A DNA stretch of 42,731 bases from Gammaproteobacteria bacterium (GCA_018698975.1 JABIPQ010000060.1:1-42731), one strand, 5' to 3'. Positions 1 through 9,687 are shown, counted from the first letter of the stretch. Program-made: numbers and translations. Notes: generated from the sequence alone by a model not told the origin.

Positions 1-22
1 AGGGACTTCAGTCCCGAATGAA
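1..22. repeat. REP remnant (partial unit)
   Basis: The window opens with a short hairpin, GGGACT-TC-AGTCCC, followed by CGAATGAA. This matches one half of the REPIN-like units at 42579-42720, where the same hairpin is followed by CGAAGAA. The left part of the unit would lie outside the window, so it cannot be said whether a full element is present. Confidence 0.55.
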
Positions 23-110
23 AAGAGCATTGAACGTGAAGTAACTTTTTAAAAGAAATAATAACAATACTAGTTAGCCTAACTCCAAACAAAAGTCTGA
101 TTGAGCATTA

Positions 111-1193
111 ATGAATCCATCGATTATTACCAAACTTGAAACCCTGAACGAACGTTATGAAGAGCTGGAAGGCTTGCTCAGTGATGCGGAAATTATCATG
201 GATCAGGATAAATTCAGAAATTTTTCCAAGGAATATGCAGAACTGGAACCTGTTGTGCAGTGTTTTGCTTCATATCTGAAAGCCCAGCGAGATCTGGAAG
301 AAGCAAAAGCCTTACAAAAAGACAGCGACCCTGATGTTCGGGAAATGGCGGAAGAAGAAATTACCTCATCTCAGCAGCAGCTGGATAAACTGGATCTGGA
401 ATTACAAAAGCTCCTGTTACCAAAAGATCCTAAAGATGATTGTAATGTCTTTCTGGAAATTCGCGCTGGCACCGGGGGTGATGAAGCCGCTATTTTTTCC
501 GGTGATTTGTTTCGTATGTATTCTCGCTATGCAGAAAGCCAGGGCTGGAAAACCGAGATTGTCAGCGAGCGTGCAGGCGAACATGGTGGCTACAAGGAAA
601 TTATTTTGCGCGTGGAAGGCAAAGGTGTGTTTGGTCAGCTCAAATTTGAATCCGGAGCACACCGGGTTCAACGCGTACCGGAAACAGAAACCCAGGGCCG
701 GGTGCACACTTCAGCTTGCACGGTAGCCGCCATGCCAGAAGTCGACGATGTTGAGGAAATTGAAATTAATAAAGGTGATCTGCGCGTAGATACATTTCGT
801 GCCAGTGGCGCTGGTGGACAGCATGTCAACAAAACCGATTCAGCTATTCGTCTGACTCACATCCCAAGTGGTATCGTGGTGGAATGTCAGGATGAGCGCT
901 CTCAGCATAAGAATAAGGCTCGCGCCATGTCTCTCTTGCAAGCCAAGTTGCAGACTGTTGCCGAAGATCAGCAGCATCAGGAACAGTCAGATGCGCGGCG
1001 TAACCTGGTAGGCAGTGGAGACCGTTCTGAAAAAATCAGAACCTATAATTATCCCGATGGCCGAATTACCGATCACAGAATCAATCTTAAACTGAATCGA
1101 CTGGCAGATGTAATGGCAGGCGATATCGGCGAGATTATTCAGACTTTGATTACAGAACATCAGGCAGACCAGTTGGCTGAAATGTCAGGCTGA
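111..1193 (+). CDS. prfA: Peptide chain release factor 1
   Basis: RF1 recognises UAA and UAG stop codons in the ribosomal A site and triggers peptidyl-tRNA hydrolysis. The 360-residue length matches the family. The GGQ hydrolysis motif is visible at residues 235-237 inside [10 protein letters not shown]. The stop-codon reading tripeptide appears as PET in [14 protein letters not shown], the variant also known from Bacillus RF1 (E. coli has PAT), and it distinguishes RF1 from RF2. The next gene, prmC, encodes the methylase that modifies the GGQ glutamine, so the pair is functionally linked. hemA, usually upstream, is not in the window. The ATG at 111 has no strong Shine-Dalgarno sequence, but the N-terminus matches the family. 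Confidence 0.97.
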   Translation: MNPSIITKLETLNERYEELEGLLSDAEIIMDQDKFRNFSKEYAELEPVVQCFASYLKAQRDLEEAKALQKDSDPDVREMAEEEITSSQQQLDKLDLELQKLLLPKDPKDDCNVFLEIRAGTGGDEAAIFSGDLFRMYSRYAESQGWKTEIVSERAGEHGGYKEIILRVEGKGVFGQLKFESGAHRVQRVPETETQGRVHTSACTVAAMPEVDDVEEIEINKGDLRVDTFRASGAGGQHVNKTDSAIRLTHIPSGIVVECQDERSQHKNKARAMSLLQAKLQTVAEDQQHQEQSDARRNLVGSGDRSEKIRTYNYPDGRITDHRINLKLNRLADVMAGDIGEIIQTLITEHQADQLAEMSG

Positions 1194-1226
1194 TTTCTCA
1201 CTTTAATTTTCTCAGTGGCCAGAAAC

Positions 1227-2096
1227 ATGGCAACAATTAAACAACTCATTGTTGATGGTGAAGCAGCACTGGCTGAAAATGCCGATGACTCCTCAAGTGC
1301 AAGGCTTGATGCTGAAATACTGCTTGGTTTTGCGGTAAAGCAAACAAGGACCTGGCTTTATACCTGGCCCGAACATATTCCCTCCTTGCCGCAGCAACAT
1401 CTCTACCTTGAACTGATCAGCCGACGCGAGAATGGTGAGCCCATCGCATATCTCATTGGCAGAAGGGAATTCTGGGGACTGGAGTTAATAATTAATGAGA
1501 ATGTGCTCATCCCAAGGCCAGAAACCGAGCTGCTAGTAGAAACTTGCCTGGCTAAACTGGCAGGGCTTGAATCGGCAAGAGTGGCAGATCTAGGCACGGG
1601 CTCTGGTGCTATCGCACTGGCTCTGGGTTATGAAAAACCCATGTGGGAAATCACCGCCACTGACAAATCAAATGATGCTCTTGCCCTGGCAAGTAAAAAT
1701 GCAGAAGCATTAGGCATTGCGAATGTCAGATTCTTAAACGGCGACTGGACCACGCCTGTTTCAAAGTTGCAGGAGAAAAATGCCTGCCATGCCATTTTGG
1801 GCAACCCTCCTTATATAGACGAAAATGACCCTCATCTGCAGCAGGGTGATGTTCGCTTTGAACCAGAACTTGCGTTAACCTCCGCTGAAAATGGCCTGGC
1901 TGATATCAGGGTTATTATTCATGATTGTGTTTCTCTTCTGGAAACCGGTGGCTGGCTGATGCTTGAACATGGTTATCAACAAGGTGAACAAGTCCGACAG
2001 ATTTTTACTACGAAAGATTATGGTGAAGTGGAAACGCTGAAGGATTTGTCGGGCAATGACCGGGTGACTATAGGTAGGATAAAGAATAAAGAATAA
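1227..2096 (+). CDS. prmC: Release factor glutamine N5-methyltransferase
   Basis: PrmC (HemK) methylates the GGQ glutamine of RF1 and RF2 using S-adenosylmethionine. The Rossmann SAM-binding signature VADLGTGSGAIALAL and the catalytic NPPY motif (GNPPYIDENDP) are present. The N-terminal helical domain contains the conserved RLDAEILL. The gene lies 33 bp after prfA, as in most gammaproteobacteria. I chose the ATG at 1227, giving 289 aa, because MATIKQL fits the family start; a GTG at 1215 is an in-frame alternative. Neither has a good ribosome site. The last codons (RIKNKE) and the stop are written by the GATAAAG-type repeat that begins here, so the repeat has supplied the C-terminus. Confidence 0.95.
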   Translation: MATIKQLIVDGEAALAENADDSSSARLDAEILLGFAVKQTRTWLYTWPEHIPSLPQQHLYLELISRRENGEPIAYLIGRREFWGLELIINENVLIPRPETELLVETCLAKLAGLESARVADLGTGSGAIALALGYEKPMWEITATDKSNDALALASKNAEALGIANVRFLNGDWTTPVSKLQEKNACHAILGNPPYIDENDPHLQQGDVRFEPELALTSAENGLADIRVIIHDCVSLLETGGWLMLEHGYQQGEQVRQIFTTKDYGEVETLKDLSGNDRVTIGRIKNKE

Positions 2097-2237
2097 AGGA
2101 TAAAGGAAAAAAGATAAAAGTGAGCTGCGGGAAGCATTCTGCTCACGAGTATCTATTTTTGCATTACATTAATAGTAGAATTACTCATCAAGCTATAATT
2201 CGTAACTCACCTTTATCTTTTTTCCTTTATCCTTTAT
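2093..2237. repeat. Inverted-repeat element with GATAAAGG arms
   Basis: Two 32-bp arms, 2093-2124 and 2206-2237, are inverted copies of each other with a single mismatch (A in one, G in the other after GATAAA). They enclose about 81 bp with no coding potential. The arms consist of the tracts ATAAAGG and GATAAA. The left arm overlaps the prmC stop codon, so a transcript would fold into a long hairpin at the end of prmC. Similar arms occur at 11417-11510, and a single arm-like tract lies at 27561-27600. It may be a miniature mobile element or a transcript-end hairpin. No transposase is present. Confidence 0.8.
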
Positions 2238-2269
2238 CTCACTCCTTTATATAGGCAAATTCGAATTAA

Positions 2270-3010
2270 ATGAACGACGATCAATTACTACGCTACAGCC
2301 GCCAGATCATGTTGCCGCAAATGGATATCAAGGGGCAGCAGGCTCTGCTGGATGCCTCTGTGCTGATTATTGGTCTCGGTGGTCTGGGGTGCCCGGCTGC
2401 TATGTATCTGGCGAGCAGTGGCGTGGGTCATCTTATACTTGCAGATGACGATGAGGTGGATCTGACCAATCTGCAGCGACAGATAGCTCATACCACTGAC
2501 AATGTCGGCATGAACAAGGTTACTTCTGCCGGCCAGGCACTTGCCAAGCTTAACGATGGTGTAAAAGTGACGACACTGAAACAGCGTCTGGAAGGTGAAG
2601 CCCTGGAAGAAGCGGTAAAAAATGCAGATGTGGTGCTGGATTGTACAGATAATTTTTCCAGCCGCTTCGCTATTAATGCCGCTACAGTTAAGTATCGTGT
2701 GCCATTAGTGTCTGGTGCTGCGATCAGAATGGAAGGGCAGGTAAGCGTTTTCGATAAACGTCAGGATGATAGCCCCTGTTACCAGTGCTTGCACCCGGAT
2801 GGGGATGATCTGAATCTGAGTTGTTCAGAAAACGGCGTGCTGGCACCAGTGGTCGGGATTATTGGTACCCTGCAGGCGCTGGAGGCGATCAAGTTGATAA
2901 CAGGTGTTGGTACCACTCTGACAGGTCGCCTTCTCTTTCTTGACGCTCAAACCATGCAGTTTCGTGAAATGAAACTGAATAAAAATTCTACCTGCCCCTG
3001 TTGCGGTTGA
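2270..3010 (+). CDS. moeB: Molybdopterin-synthase adenylyltransferase
   Basis: MoeB adenylates the C-terminal glycine of MoaD during molybdopterin synthesis; close relatives (ThiF, HesA) activate ThiS-like carriers. The 246-residue protein has the nucleotide-binding GLGGLGCPAA, then DLTNLQRQ, DCTDNFSSR, ENGVLAPVVGIIG, and two CxxC zinc pairs (CYQC and the terminal CPCC). The prfA-prmC-moeB order matches Pseudomonas and supports MoeB over ThiF; the murI gene that often follows is absent. The ATG at 2270 has no clear ribosome site, and the upstream GATAAAGG element has separated it from prmC. Confidence 0.9.
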   Translation: MNDDQLLRYSRQIMLPQMDIKGQQALLDASVLIIGLGGLGCPAAMYLASSGVGHLILADDDEVDLTNLQRQIAHTTDNVGMNKVTSAGQALAKLNDGVKVTTLKQRLEGEALEEAVKNADVVLDCTDNFSSRFAINAATVKYRVPLVSGAAIRMEGQVSVFDKRQDDSPCYQCLHPDGDDLNLSCSENGVLAPVVGIIGTLQALEAIKLITGVGTTLTGRLLFLDAQTMQFREMKLNKNSTCPCCG

Positions 3011-3065
3011 ATAAATTTGACGGTTGCAGAGTTATTTGAGTGATGATCGTTTGACCTGATGAGTA

Positions 3066-3087
3066 GGGACTGTAAGAATTACAGCCC
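3066..3087 (+). terminator. Hairpin downstream of moeB
   Basis: GGGACTGTAA and TTACAGCCC pair around a GAA loop with one bulged A. No T-run follows, so it may be a weak terminator or a degenerate REP-type hairpin (it resembles the GGGACTTCAGTCCC unit at the window ends). Confidence 0.35.
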
Positions 3088-3165
3088 GTATCAATTCCAT
3101 GTTCTACCTCTGTGAGAGAAGAATTAACAAGAAGTCCCAGGAAAACTATAAATTTAGGAGCATTA

Positions 3166-3786
3166 ATGAGAAGTTTGTCTAACAAAGTAATTAACTCAAT
3201 CCAGATTCTTGGCATGGTCAGTCTCCTGGTTTTTGTCCCTTTAAGTACTCAGGCAGCGTCGGATGATTCAGCAGGGACTCAGTCCTATACCCTGACCCGA
3301 CAATACGGCAGCGTACTGTTTCGTGTTATGCAGCAGCAATATTTGAATTTGGTAGGGCGCTTTGATCAGTATTCCGCCACTCTGGATATGGACTTTAATG
3401 ATCTGTCCAATTCACGTCTCAATGCGACCGTGCAGATGGGCAGTCTCAGCATGACAGATAGTGATGTGGTGGAAACACTGGTTAATAGCAGTGTTTGGTT
3501 CAATGCCCCCTTATACCCCGAGGCGACATTCACAACGACCAGTGTTGATGTCACCGGTGAAGACGAAGCTGATTTTCACGGTGAGTTGAAGTTCGTCGGT
3601 GTGACCAAACCCTGGACCTTGCATGTGAAATTTTATGGTGGCACGGATGGCGAGCTTAGTGGCAGTAGTATAGGCATGTTGGCTACCGGCAGTTTCGACA
3701 GAACTGATTTTGGTCTTGATCAATACTTGAACATGGCAGAAGAGCTGGTGAGTATTGAAGTTAACGTCAAATTCAACCGCGACTAG
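3166..3786 (+). CDS. YceI-family periplasmic lipid-binding-like protein
   Basis: This is a YceI-like protein of 206 aa. The family forms a lipocalin-like barrel that binds polyisoprenoid chains, usually in the periplasm. A signal peptide occupies residues 1-30 and ends at STQAAS. The mature part shows the family pattern: a SVLFRV strand, GRFDQYSATLDMD, a run of alternating polar strands, LKFVGVTKPWTL and a GSFDRTDFGLD segment. The reading frame extends upstream to 3112, but the ATG at 3166 has an AGGAG 5 nt upstream and is followed directly by the signal peptide, so I use it. The gene stands alone between moeB and a small lipoprotein. The bound ligand is not evident. Confidence 0.85.
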   Translation: MRSLSNKVINSIQILGMVSLLVFVPLSTQAASDDSAGTQSYTLTRQYGSVLFRVMQQQYLNLVGRFDQYSATLDMDFNDLSNSRLNATVQMGSLSMTDSDVVETLVNSSVWFNAPLYPEATFTTTSVDVTGEDEADFHGELKFVGVTKPWTLHVKFYGGTDGELSGSSIGMLATGSFDRTDFGLDQYLNMAEELVSIEVNVKFNRD

Positions 3787-3826
3787 TTTTTAGAGTTACG
3801 GACATTTATAGATTCTTGAGGCAGGG

Positions 3827-4144
3827 ATGATGAAAATATTTAAAGCAGTTGTATTAAGCGCCAGTGTTGTGATGATTTCTTCCTGTACATGGGTAAAACT
3901 GACTTCTGAGGGTGAAAATGTCGCAATTCTCACTACGGATGAAGTGCAAAATTGCACTCGAACTGGCACTACTACAGTCGAGGTCCTTGACCGTGCTGTG
4001 ATCGACAGGAATGAAGACAAGGTCGCCAGGGAATTAAGAACCATGGCGCGCAACCGGGCTGCGGACAGAGGGGATGCGATTGTGCCTTCAACTCAAGTAG
4101 TGGACGGTGCGCAAACCTTTGTGATTTATCGTTGCCGGGGTTAA
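3827..4144 (+). CDS. DUF4156 (YjeI-like) lipoprotein
   Basis: This small predicted lipoprotein has 105 residues. The signal sequence ends in a lipobox (MISSC), placing the acylated Cys at residue 20. The mature part (TSEGENVAIL, NCTRTGTTTVEVL, ARELRTMARNRAADRGD, FVIYRC) matches the DUF4156 family, which includes E. coli YjeI. Cysteines in NCTRTG and YRC could form a disulfide. Function is unknown. Tandem ATGs at 3827 and 3830 follow a purine-rich AGGCAGGG. It lies in the same direction as the YceI gene with a 40-bp gap and could be cotranscribed with it. Confidence 0.8.
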   Translation: MMKIFKAVVLSASVVMISSCTWVKLTSEGENVAILTTDEVQNCTRTGTTTVEVLDRAVIDRNEDKVARELRTMARNRAADRGDAIVPSTQVVDGAQTFVIYRCRG

Positions 4145-4348
4145 TCCCTGTTGGATTTAATCCTGCAGGACTGTAATGCGGCTGGAAATCCATAGAAAGA
4201 TAGCGAAATCATTTAGATCTTTACTGCGCCGCATCACTGACATTTTTCACCTATCTCAAATTTACATACCATGCCCATCGGGTTTTGGTTATGATGTGCA
4301 CCAAATATAATGATCGATTAATAAAAAGAGCTGTGCGGTAGTTCATTT

Positions 4349-5659
4349 GTGACAATAGAAAACATCGAACCAAGTCCTGCCACTGTCGAACCAGACAGTG
4401 AGCCAAAAGTTAAGTTTCAAGACTTCGACCTCCCGGAAGTGCTGCTCAAAGCAGTAGATGACCTGGGATTTGAATTCTGCACGCCTATCCAGGCACAAAG
4501 TCTGAAAGTAACTTTGGAAGGCCATGACGTTACAGGAAAAGCGCAAACCGGCACGGGCAAAACGGCTGCTTTTCTGTCTACTATAATTAATGATCTGGTC
4601 AAAAACCCCATAGAAGAAGAGCGTTTTGTGGGTGAACCGCGTGCTCTGATCATTGCCCCTACCAGAGAGTTGGTAATGCAAATTGCCAAGGATGCCGTTG
4701 CTCTGACTAAATATGCCAACCTGAATGTCACCACTTTGGTGGGCGGCATTGACTACCAGAAACAGCAGAGGGAACTCGATAACGATCTGGTAGATATTGT
4801 TGTGGCGACACCCGGGCGGTTACTGGATTTTGTGCGCAATAGAAATATCGACCTTAGCATGGTGGAAATTCTGGTACTGGATGAAGCCGATCGTATGTTG
4901 GATATGGGCTTTATCCCCCAGGTACGTCAGGTAGTTTCTGCCACACCAAAAAAAGAATTTCGCCAGACCATGTTGTTTAGTGCCACTTTTACAGACGACA
5001 TAATGGAGCTTGCCAATCGTTGGGCTGTTGATCCGGTGAAGATTGAGGTGGAATCGCCCCGGCTCACTACAGACAATGTGAACCAACTGGTTTATCTGGT
5101 GACCACTGATCAGAAATATAATTTATTGTATAACCTGATCCAGAGCGAAGAAGGGGAAAGAGTTATTGTCTTTACCAACCGCCGGGATCAGGCCAGACGA
5201 CTGGCAGATAATTTACATCGCAATCAGGTGAGCGTGGGTTTGTTATCAGGGGAAGTCAGTCAGCCGAAACGTGTCAGGACTCTGGAAGAATTCAAGAACG
5301 ATACCATTCAGGTGTTGGTGGCAACTGATGTAGCAGGTCGCGGCCTGCATATTGATGAGATATCCCATGTGGTAAATTTCAATTTACCGGAAGAAGCTGA
5401 AGACTACGTACACCGCATTGGTCGAACTGGCAGAGCGGGCTTACTTGGTACTTCTATCAGTTTTGCTGATGAAGATGAATCCTTTCTGTTACCTGGTATT
5501 GAAGAGACCATCGGCATGAAGCTGCCCTGCGAATATCCGTCGGAAGAATTGCTGGTAAAACCGCCGGCGTTTTCCAGGCCGTCAATCTTTAAACCAGAAG
5601 GTAAGAAACCGGCTGGCAGAGGCGGTAACAAAGGTGGCGGCAGACCGCGTCGTCATTAA
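4349..5659 (+). CDS. rhlB: DEAD-box ATP-dependent RNA helicase RhlB
   Basis: This 436-residue RNA helicase shows the DEAD-box motifs in order: CTPIQAQ (Q motif), AQTGTGKT (motif I), APTRELVMQ (Ia), TPGRLLDF (Ib), DEADRM (II), SATF (III), [11 protein letters not shown] (V) and [10 protein letters not shown] (VI). The RhlB-like RMLDMGFI segment and the C-terminal [19 protein letters not shown] region resemble E. coli RhlB, the RNA degradosome helicase. The tail is basic and Gly/Arg-rich, suited to RNA binding. The start is GTG at 4349; no ATG lies upstream of motif I and no strong ribosome site is visible, so the exact N-terminus is uncertain. Assignment to RhlB rather than RhlE is by similarity of the C-terminal part. 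Confidence 0.88.
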   Translation: MTIENIEPSPATVEPDSEPKVKFQDFDLPEVLLKAVDDLGFEFCTPIQAQSLKVTLEGHDVTGKAQTGTGKTAAFLSTIINDLVKNPIEEERFVGEPRALIIAPTRELVMQIAKDAVALTKYANLNVTTLVGGIDYQKQQRELDNDLVDIVVATPGRLLDFVRNRNIDLSMVEILVLDEADRMLDMGFIPQVRQVVSATPKKEFRQTMLFSATFTDDIMELANRWAVDPVKIEVESPRLTTDNVNQLVYLVTTDQKYNLLYNLIQSEEGERVIVFTNRRDQARRLADNLHRNQVSVGLLSGEVSQPKRVRTLEEFKNDTIQVLVATDVAGRGLHIDEISHVVNFNLPEEAEDYVHRIGRTGRAGLLGTSISFADEDESFLLPGIEETIGMKLPCEYPSEELLVKPPAFSRPSIFKPEGKKPAGRGGNKGGGRPRRH

Positions 5660-5786
5660 TTCTCAAGCCTTTTTCTTTTTGCTGCTTACTTTAATCCCGA
5701 CCATTAAATTCCAAAGTATTTTTTAACCTGGTAAAACCTCATTCCTGTTCTATAGTGATGCTGTATCATTGTGCTTAATATTAGCT

Positions 5787-5823
5787 ATCGATAAATATAT
5801 CGTATTACGATATTTGTATCGAT
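5787..5823. promoter_or_regulatory. Dyad operator of the vapBC remnant
   Basis: A 37-bp dyad is centred at 5805. ATCGAT lies at both ends, and ATATCG/CGATAT form inner arms around TATTA. It ends just before the ribosome site of the antitoxin remnant. AbrB-type antitoxins bind such inverted repeats to repress their own operon, so this is the probable autoregulatory operator. It is intact although the genes are not. Confidence 0.7.
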
Positions 5824-5834
5824 GGAGAGCTCAA

Positions 5835-5989
5835 GTGTCAACAGTTACTGTGTCGCCAAAATTCCAGGTGGTCATTCCCAAAGAGATTCGCGAACCCATG
5901 GGCATTCATTCCGGTCAAAAAATGCAGATGATCCAGTATCAAAACCGGATCGAGCTTATTCCTATCAAACCCATAAAGCAGCTGCGTGG
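5835..5989 (+). pseudogene. vapB: VapB-like antitoxin remnant (C-terminally truncated)
   Basis: From a GTG at 5835, preceded by GGAG seven nt upstream, the frame reads VSTVTVSPKFQVVIPKEIRE and continues to KPIKQLRG. This is the AbrB/SpoVT swapped-hairpin DNA-binding domain of VapB antitoxins. The usual C-terminal tail that inhibits the toxin (about 20 residues after LRG) is missing: the sequence runs straight into toxin-coding DNA read in the wrong frame, and the open frame ends at 6041 in unrelated residues. The antitoxin appears to have lost its toxin-binding end through a deletion that also removed the toxin start. It might still bind its operator. Confidence 0.75.
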
Positions 5990-6340
5990 TTGTCTTATTT
6001 TGCTGATGACGGCAATGCGAAGCATTTTGCCAAATCTATAGAATCACTTGATGAACTTTTAGTGCCCAGCATTACTCTCACTGAGGTGTTCAAGGCAATT
6101 GTTCGCCAGTGCGATGAAGAAGTGGCTTTTGAAGCTATTGCTCACATGCAACAGGGGCAGGTAATTGATCTTGATAGTGCAATCGTTATTGGGGCAGCCA
6201 GTTGTGGTATTGAATTTAATCTGCCTTTGGTAGACAGTATTATTTACGCAATAGCACGTAAGTGTGATGCGGCTATCTGGACTCAGGATGCTGATTTCAA
6301 AGGCTTGAAAGGCGTAAGGTTTTTCCCGAAATCCAAATGA
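5981..6340 (+). pseudogene. vapC: VapC-like PIN-domain toxin remnant (N-terminally truncated)
   Basis: The frame from AAWLSYFADDG onward matches VapC PIN-domain ribonucleases that begin M..VDSS.WLEYFAD. Later acidic residues remain: E in LTEVFK, D in LVDSII and D in TQDADF. The start codon and first seven or so residues, including the first catalytic Asp, are absent. Upstream in this frame lies out-of-frame antitoxin DNA with no suitable start; the only ATG, at 5822, would translate the operator/antitoxin region as nonsense. The toxin frame is shifted by -1 relative to the antitoxin. I conclude that one deletion joined the two genes and inactivated the toxin, unless a frameshift product exists. 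Confidence 0.75.
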
Positions 6341-6345
6341 AAATT

Positions 6346-6373
6346 ATAAAACGAATCGAAAGATTTGTTTTAT
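6346..6373. terminator. Hairpin between converging genes
   Basis: A 12-bp stem (ATAAAACGAATC with GATTTGTTTTAT, one G-T pair) is closed by a GAAA tetraloop, starting 6 bp after the vapC remnant and ending 18 bp from the opposing gene at 6391. Position and shape suggest a bidirectional terminator. The stem is AT-rich and has no long T-run. Confidence 0.55.
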
Positions 6374-6390
6374 ATCCGATATATCCTCAC

Positions 6391-6717
6391 TTATTTAGCC
6401 CCGGCATCCTGCAGGATCTTTACATACTCCCCGGAATTTCTGTGCTCAGAGGCAAGCTTTAAAATAGTTTCGCCAGCCATATTGGGCTCATTCAGATTAC
6501 GCCCGTCCTCTACAAAAAATCCAATGAAGCGTGCAAAGGCATCGGGCACCATGCCGCGGTAGGCTTTCTGCAGGATATGAAAATCCGGTGCTTCGTCCTG
6601 TGAAGTATCCAGTTCCAGGAAGGATTTAACCCGCTCATCGCTCCACCATTCATCACGGACTGCAGGTTGTGTTCTGGCGGCGCCGGTTTTTTTCTCAGTT
6701 TTTTTCACGTCATTCAT
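6391..6717 (-). CDS. PA4642-family protein
   Basis: This small soluble protein of 108 residues has no signal peptide or membrane segment. A charged N-terminus (about residues 1-20) leads into WWSDERVKSFLELD, FHILQKAYRGMVPDAFARFI and GETILKLASEHRNSGEYV, which resemble the uncharacterised PA4642 family of Pseudomonas. The C-terminal half looks helical, and NEPNMAGETILKLASEH recalls an ankyrin-like helix pair. It lies 27 bp downstream of gatB in the same direction, so it is probably the last gene of the gat operon. Function is unknown. The family name is from memory of the sequence pattern. Confidence 0.65.
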   Translation of the reverse strand: MNDVKKTEKKTGAARTQPAVRDEWWSDERVKSFLELDTSQDEAPDFHILQKAYRGMVPDAFARFIGFFVEDGRNLNEPNMAGETILKLASEHRNSGEYVKILQDAGAK

Positions 6718-6744
6718 AATTATCTGACTATTCCTAAAAATATA

Positions 6745-8178
6745 TTATTTGCTGAGTTTTTCTTTCAGCATTTTATTTACCTGTCCGGGGTTGGCTTTGC
6801 CCTGTGAGGCCTTCATGATCTGACCTACAAAGAAACCAATAACCTGTTCCTTGCCTTCCTTGAACTGCTGCACTTGATCAGGGTTCGCGGTAATTACGTC
6901 ATCCACCATTTTTTCAATGGCACCGGTATCGGTAACCTGTTTCAGGCCTTTGCTTTCGATAATACTATCGGCATCTCCTTCGCCGGCAAGCATGGCTTCG
7001 AACACAGTTTTGGCAATCTTTGAGGAAATTGTATTGTCCGTGATGCGCTTGATCAGTCCGCCCAGAACTTTCGCCGATACAATACTGTTCACGATGGAAA
7101 TTTCTTCCTTGTTCAGGTAAGCCTGCAGGTCGCCCATTACCCAGTTGGCTGATAATTTGGCATCGTCGCAGGTGTCTACCACTGCTTCGAAATAATTGGC
7201 GGATGCCAGATCGCTGGACAGCACCATGGCGTCATACTCACTAAGGCCATACTGATCCTGGAAGCGTTGTTTTTTTACATCCGGTAATTCCGGCAAGGTG
7301 GCGCGGACAGTTTCGATATAGGCATCATCAATAACTATTGGCAGAAGATCCGGTTCTGGGAAATAGCGGTAATCGTTAGCGACTTCCTTGCTGCGCATGG
7401 AGCGAGTTTCATTTTTGTCAGCATCATAGAGGCGGGTTTCCTGTTCGATTTTTCCGCCATCTTCAATGATATCTATTTGGCGTTCTACTTCGATGTTGAT
7501 AGCTTTCTCCACGAAGCGGAAAGAGTTGATGTTCTTTATTTCAGTGCGGTTTCCCAATTTAGTAGTGCCTTTCGGGCGCACCGAGACATTGGCGTCACAA
7601 CGCATGGAGCCCTGAGACATCTCGCCATCTGAAATGCCTAGATAAAGAATAATGGAATGCAGTTTTTTCAGATAAGCTACTGCTTCCTTGGCATTTCTCA
7701 TGTCCGGTTCTGAAACGATTTCCAGTAAAGGCGTTCCGGCACGATTCAGGTCGATGCCGGATTTACCATGAAAGTCTTCATGCAATGATTTGCCGGCATC
7801 TTCTTCCATATGCGCGCGTGTAACGCCAATAGTTCTTTGAGAGCCGTCTTCCATATTAATCACCAACTCACCCTTGCCCACGGTAGGGTAGTCCAGCTGT
7901 GATGTTTGATAGCCTTTTGGTAAGTCTGGATAGAAATAGTTTTTGCGGTCAAAGACAGATTTTTTGCCGATTTCAGCACCGATGGACAGACCAAATTTTA
8001 CCGCCATGCGCAGTGCTTCCGTATTTAATACGGGTAGAGTGCCAGGCATCGCAAGATCGTAAATGCTTGCCTGAGTATTGGGCTGCGCACCATACTCGGT
8101 GCTGGTGCCGGAAAATAACTTGGAGGCCGTGGACAGTTGCACATGCACTTCCAGACCAATAACTGTTTCCCATTCCAT
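6745..8178 (-). CDS. gatB: Asp-tRNA(Asn)/Glu-tRNA(Gln) amidotransferase subunit B
   Basis: GatB is the kinase/transferase subunit of the GatCAB complex. It phosphorylates the side chain of mischarged Glu-tRNA(Gln) or Asp-tRNA(Asn) and receives ammonia from GatA to produce the correct aminoacyl-tRNA. The 477-residue protein has the family start [14 protein letters not shown], then [48 protein letters not shown] and a helical tail with [18 protein letters not shown]. All are standard GatB blocks, in order. It lies 63 bp downstream of gatA. Presence of the operon suggests that Asn- or Gln-tRNA is made indirectly; which one cannot be told from the window. Confidence 0.97.
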   Translation of the reverse strand: MEWETVIGLEVHVQLSTASKLFSGTSTEYGAQPNTQASIYDLAMPGTLPVLNTEALRMAVKFGLSIGAEIGKKSVFDRKNYFYPDLPKGYQTSQLDYPTVGKGELVINMEDGSQRTIGVTRAHMEEDAGKSLHEDFHGKSGIDLNRAGTPLLEIVSEPDMRNAKEAVAYLKKLHSIILYLGISDGEMSQGSMRCDANVSVRPKGTTKLGNRTEIKNINSFRFVEKAINIEVERQIDIIEDGGKIEQETRLYDADKNETRSMRSKEVANDYRYFPEPDLLPIVIDDAYIETVRATLPELPDVKKQRFQDQYGLSEYDAMVLSSDLASANYFEAVVDTCDDAKLSANWVMGDLQAYLNKEEISIVNSIVSAKVLGGLIKRITDNTISSKIAKTVFEAMLAGEGDADSIIESKGLKQVTDTGAIEKMVDDVITANPDQVQQFKEGKEQVIGFFVGQIMKASQGKANPGQVNKMLKEKLSK

Positions 8179-8241
8179 CTTAATTCTCTTTAACCTTTAA
8201 TAATTCACTTGGTTGCTAAAACTACTGTTAGATCTTCTGTA

Positions 8242-9687
8242 TTAGACCGGTGATTTTTCATGCCAGTCAGTAGCTTGCTGAAATTTGTGTGCCACATTTA
8301 ATAATTGTGATTCGGCGAAATCCTTGCCAACGATTTGCAGACCAATGGGCAAGCCATTTAATAGTCCAGCTGGTATTGAAATGCCGGGTAAGCCTGCAAG
8401 GTTGACAGCAATGGTGTAGATATCTTCAAGATACATGGTTACCGGATCATCATTTTTGGAGCCGATGGCAAACGCTGTATGCGGGGAGGTGGGACCCATA
8501 ATGACATCGACTTCCTGAAACGCTTTTTCAAAATCATTTTTGATCAAACGGCGTATTTTTTGTGCCTTGATGTAATAGGCGTCGTAATAGCCGGCAGAAA
8601 GAGCGTAAGTACCTACCATGATGCGGCGTTTCACTTCGGTGCCAAAACCTTCGCTGCGCGTACGTTTATACATGTCTTCGAGGTTTACCGGATTTTCACA
8701 GCGGTAACCGTAACGCACGCCATCGTAACGGGATAAATTTGCAGATGCTTCAGCCGGCGCGATGACGTAGTAAGCAGAGACCGACAAGTGGCTGTTTGGC
8801 AGGCTGATTTCTTTTACTGTTGCGCCGAGTTTTTCAAATTCTGCAACGGCGTCTCTTATGCATTGCTCTACAGTGGCATCCAGGCCTTCAGAAAAATGCT
8901 GAACCGGGAGACCAATTTTCAGACCGGTAAGCGGTTTGTCGATATCAGCGGTGTAATCTTCAGCAGGTCTGTCGCTACTGGTGGAATCTTTTGGATCAAC
9001 TCCAGCCATTACATTCAACATCATGGCAGCGTCTTCGGCAGTTTGTGTCATGGTGCCTGCCTGATCAAGGCTTGAGGCAAAAGCTACCATTCCCCAGCGT
9101 GAGACGCGCCCATAGGTTGGTTTTAAACCGGTTATTCCGGTAAAAGAGGCGGGTTGGCGAATTGATCCGCCGGTGTCTGTGGCTGTTGCGCCTGCGCATA
9201 ACCTTCCGGAAACCGCTGCTGCAGAACCGCCTGAAGAACCACCGGGAACCAGGTCGCGATTCCAGGGATTTTTTACTGGTCCGTAAAAGCTGGTTTCGTT
9301 GGATGAGCCCATGGCAAATTCATCCATATTGGTTTTACCCAGGGTGACAGTGCCGGCGTTAATAAAATTTTCCACGACAGTGGCGTTATAGGGAGCAATG
9401 AAATTATCCAGCATTTTAGAGCCGCACGAAGTACGGATGCCCTGTGTACAGAACAAATCTTTATGGGCAATTGGGATGCCTGTCATTGGACCGGCATTTC
9501 CCTGACTTCTGGCTTCATCTGCCGCTTGTGCTTGCGACAGTGCTAATTCATCGCACACTGTTATGTAGGCGTTAAGGTCGCTATTTTGTTTGGCGATTTC
9601 TTGCAAATATTTCTGTGTCAGTTCAACACTGGAAAATTCGCCGGAGCCTAGTGCCCTGGATATTTGTGCCAGGCCTAAATTAATCAT
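8242..9687 (-). CDS. gatA: Asp-tRNA(Asn)/Glu-tRNA(Gln) amidotransferase subunit A
   Basis: GatA is the amidase subunit of GatCAB; it releases ammonia from glutamine and channels it to GatB. The amidase signature is complete, with the Ser-cisSer-Lys triad at K76 (IPIAHKDLF), S151 (PGGSSGG) and S175 ([10 protein letters not shown]). The spacing of 75 and 99 residues from the Lys equals that of characterised GatA proteins. The length of 481 aa is typical. The ATG at 9687 has an AGGA about 10 nt upstream. A 110-bp gap without a gene separates it from gatC. Confidence 0.97.
   Translation of the reverse strand: MINLGLAQISRALGSGEFSSVELTQKYLQEIAKQNSDLNAYITVCDELALSQAQAADEARSQGNAGPMTGIPIAHKDLFCTQGIRTSCGSKMLDNFIAPYNATVVENFINAGTVTLGKTNMDEFAMGSSNETSFYGPVKNPWNRDLVPGGSSGGSAAAVSGRLCAGATATDTGGSIRQPASFTGITGLKPTYGRVSRWGMVAFASSLDQAGTMTQTAEDAAMMLNVMAGVDPKDSTSSDRPAEDYTADIDKPLTGLKIGLPVQHFSEGLDATVEQCIRDAVAEFEKLGATVKEISLPNSHLSVSAYYVIAPAEASANLSRYDGVRYGYRCENPVNLEDMYKRTRSEGFGTEVKRRIMVGTYALSAGYYDAYYIKAQKIRRLIKNDFEKAFQEVDVIMGPTSPHTAFAIGSKNDDPVTMYLEDIYTIAVNLAGLPGISIPAGLLNGLPIGLQIVGKDFAESQLLNVAHKFQQATDWHEKSPV

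Noticed and set aside
5822-6340. A 172-aa fusion protein read from ATG 5822
   Set aside because: Its first 52 residues are the operator and antitoxin region read out of frame. Only the part from 5981 has protein-like conservation.
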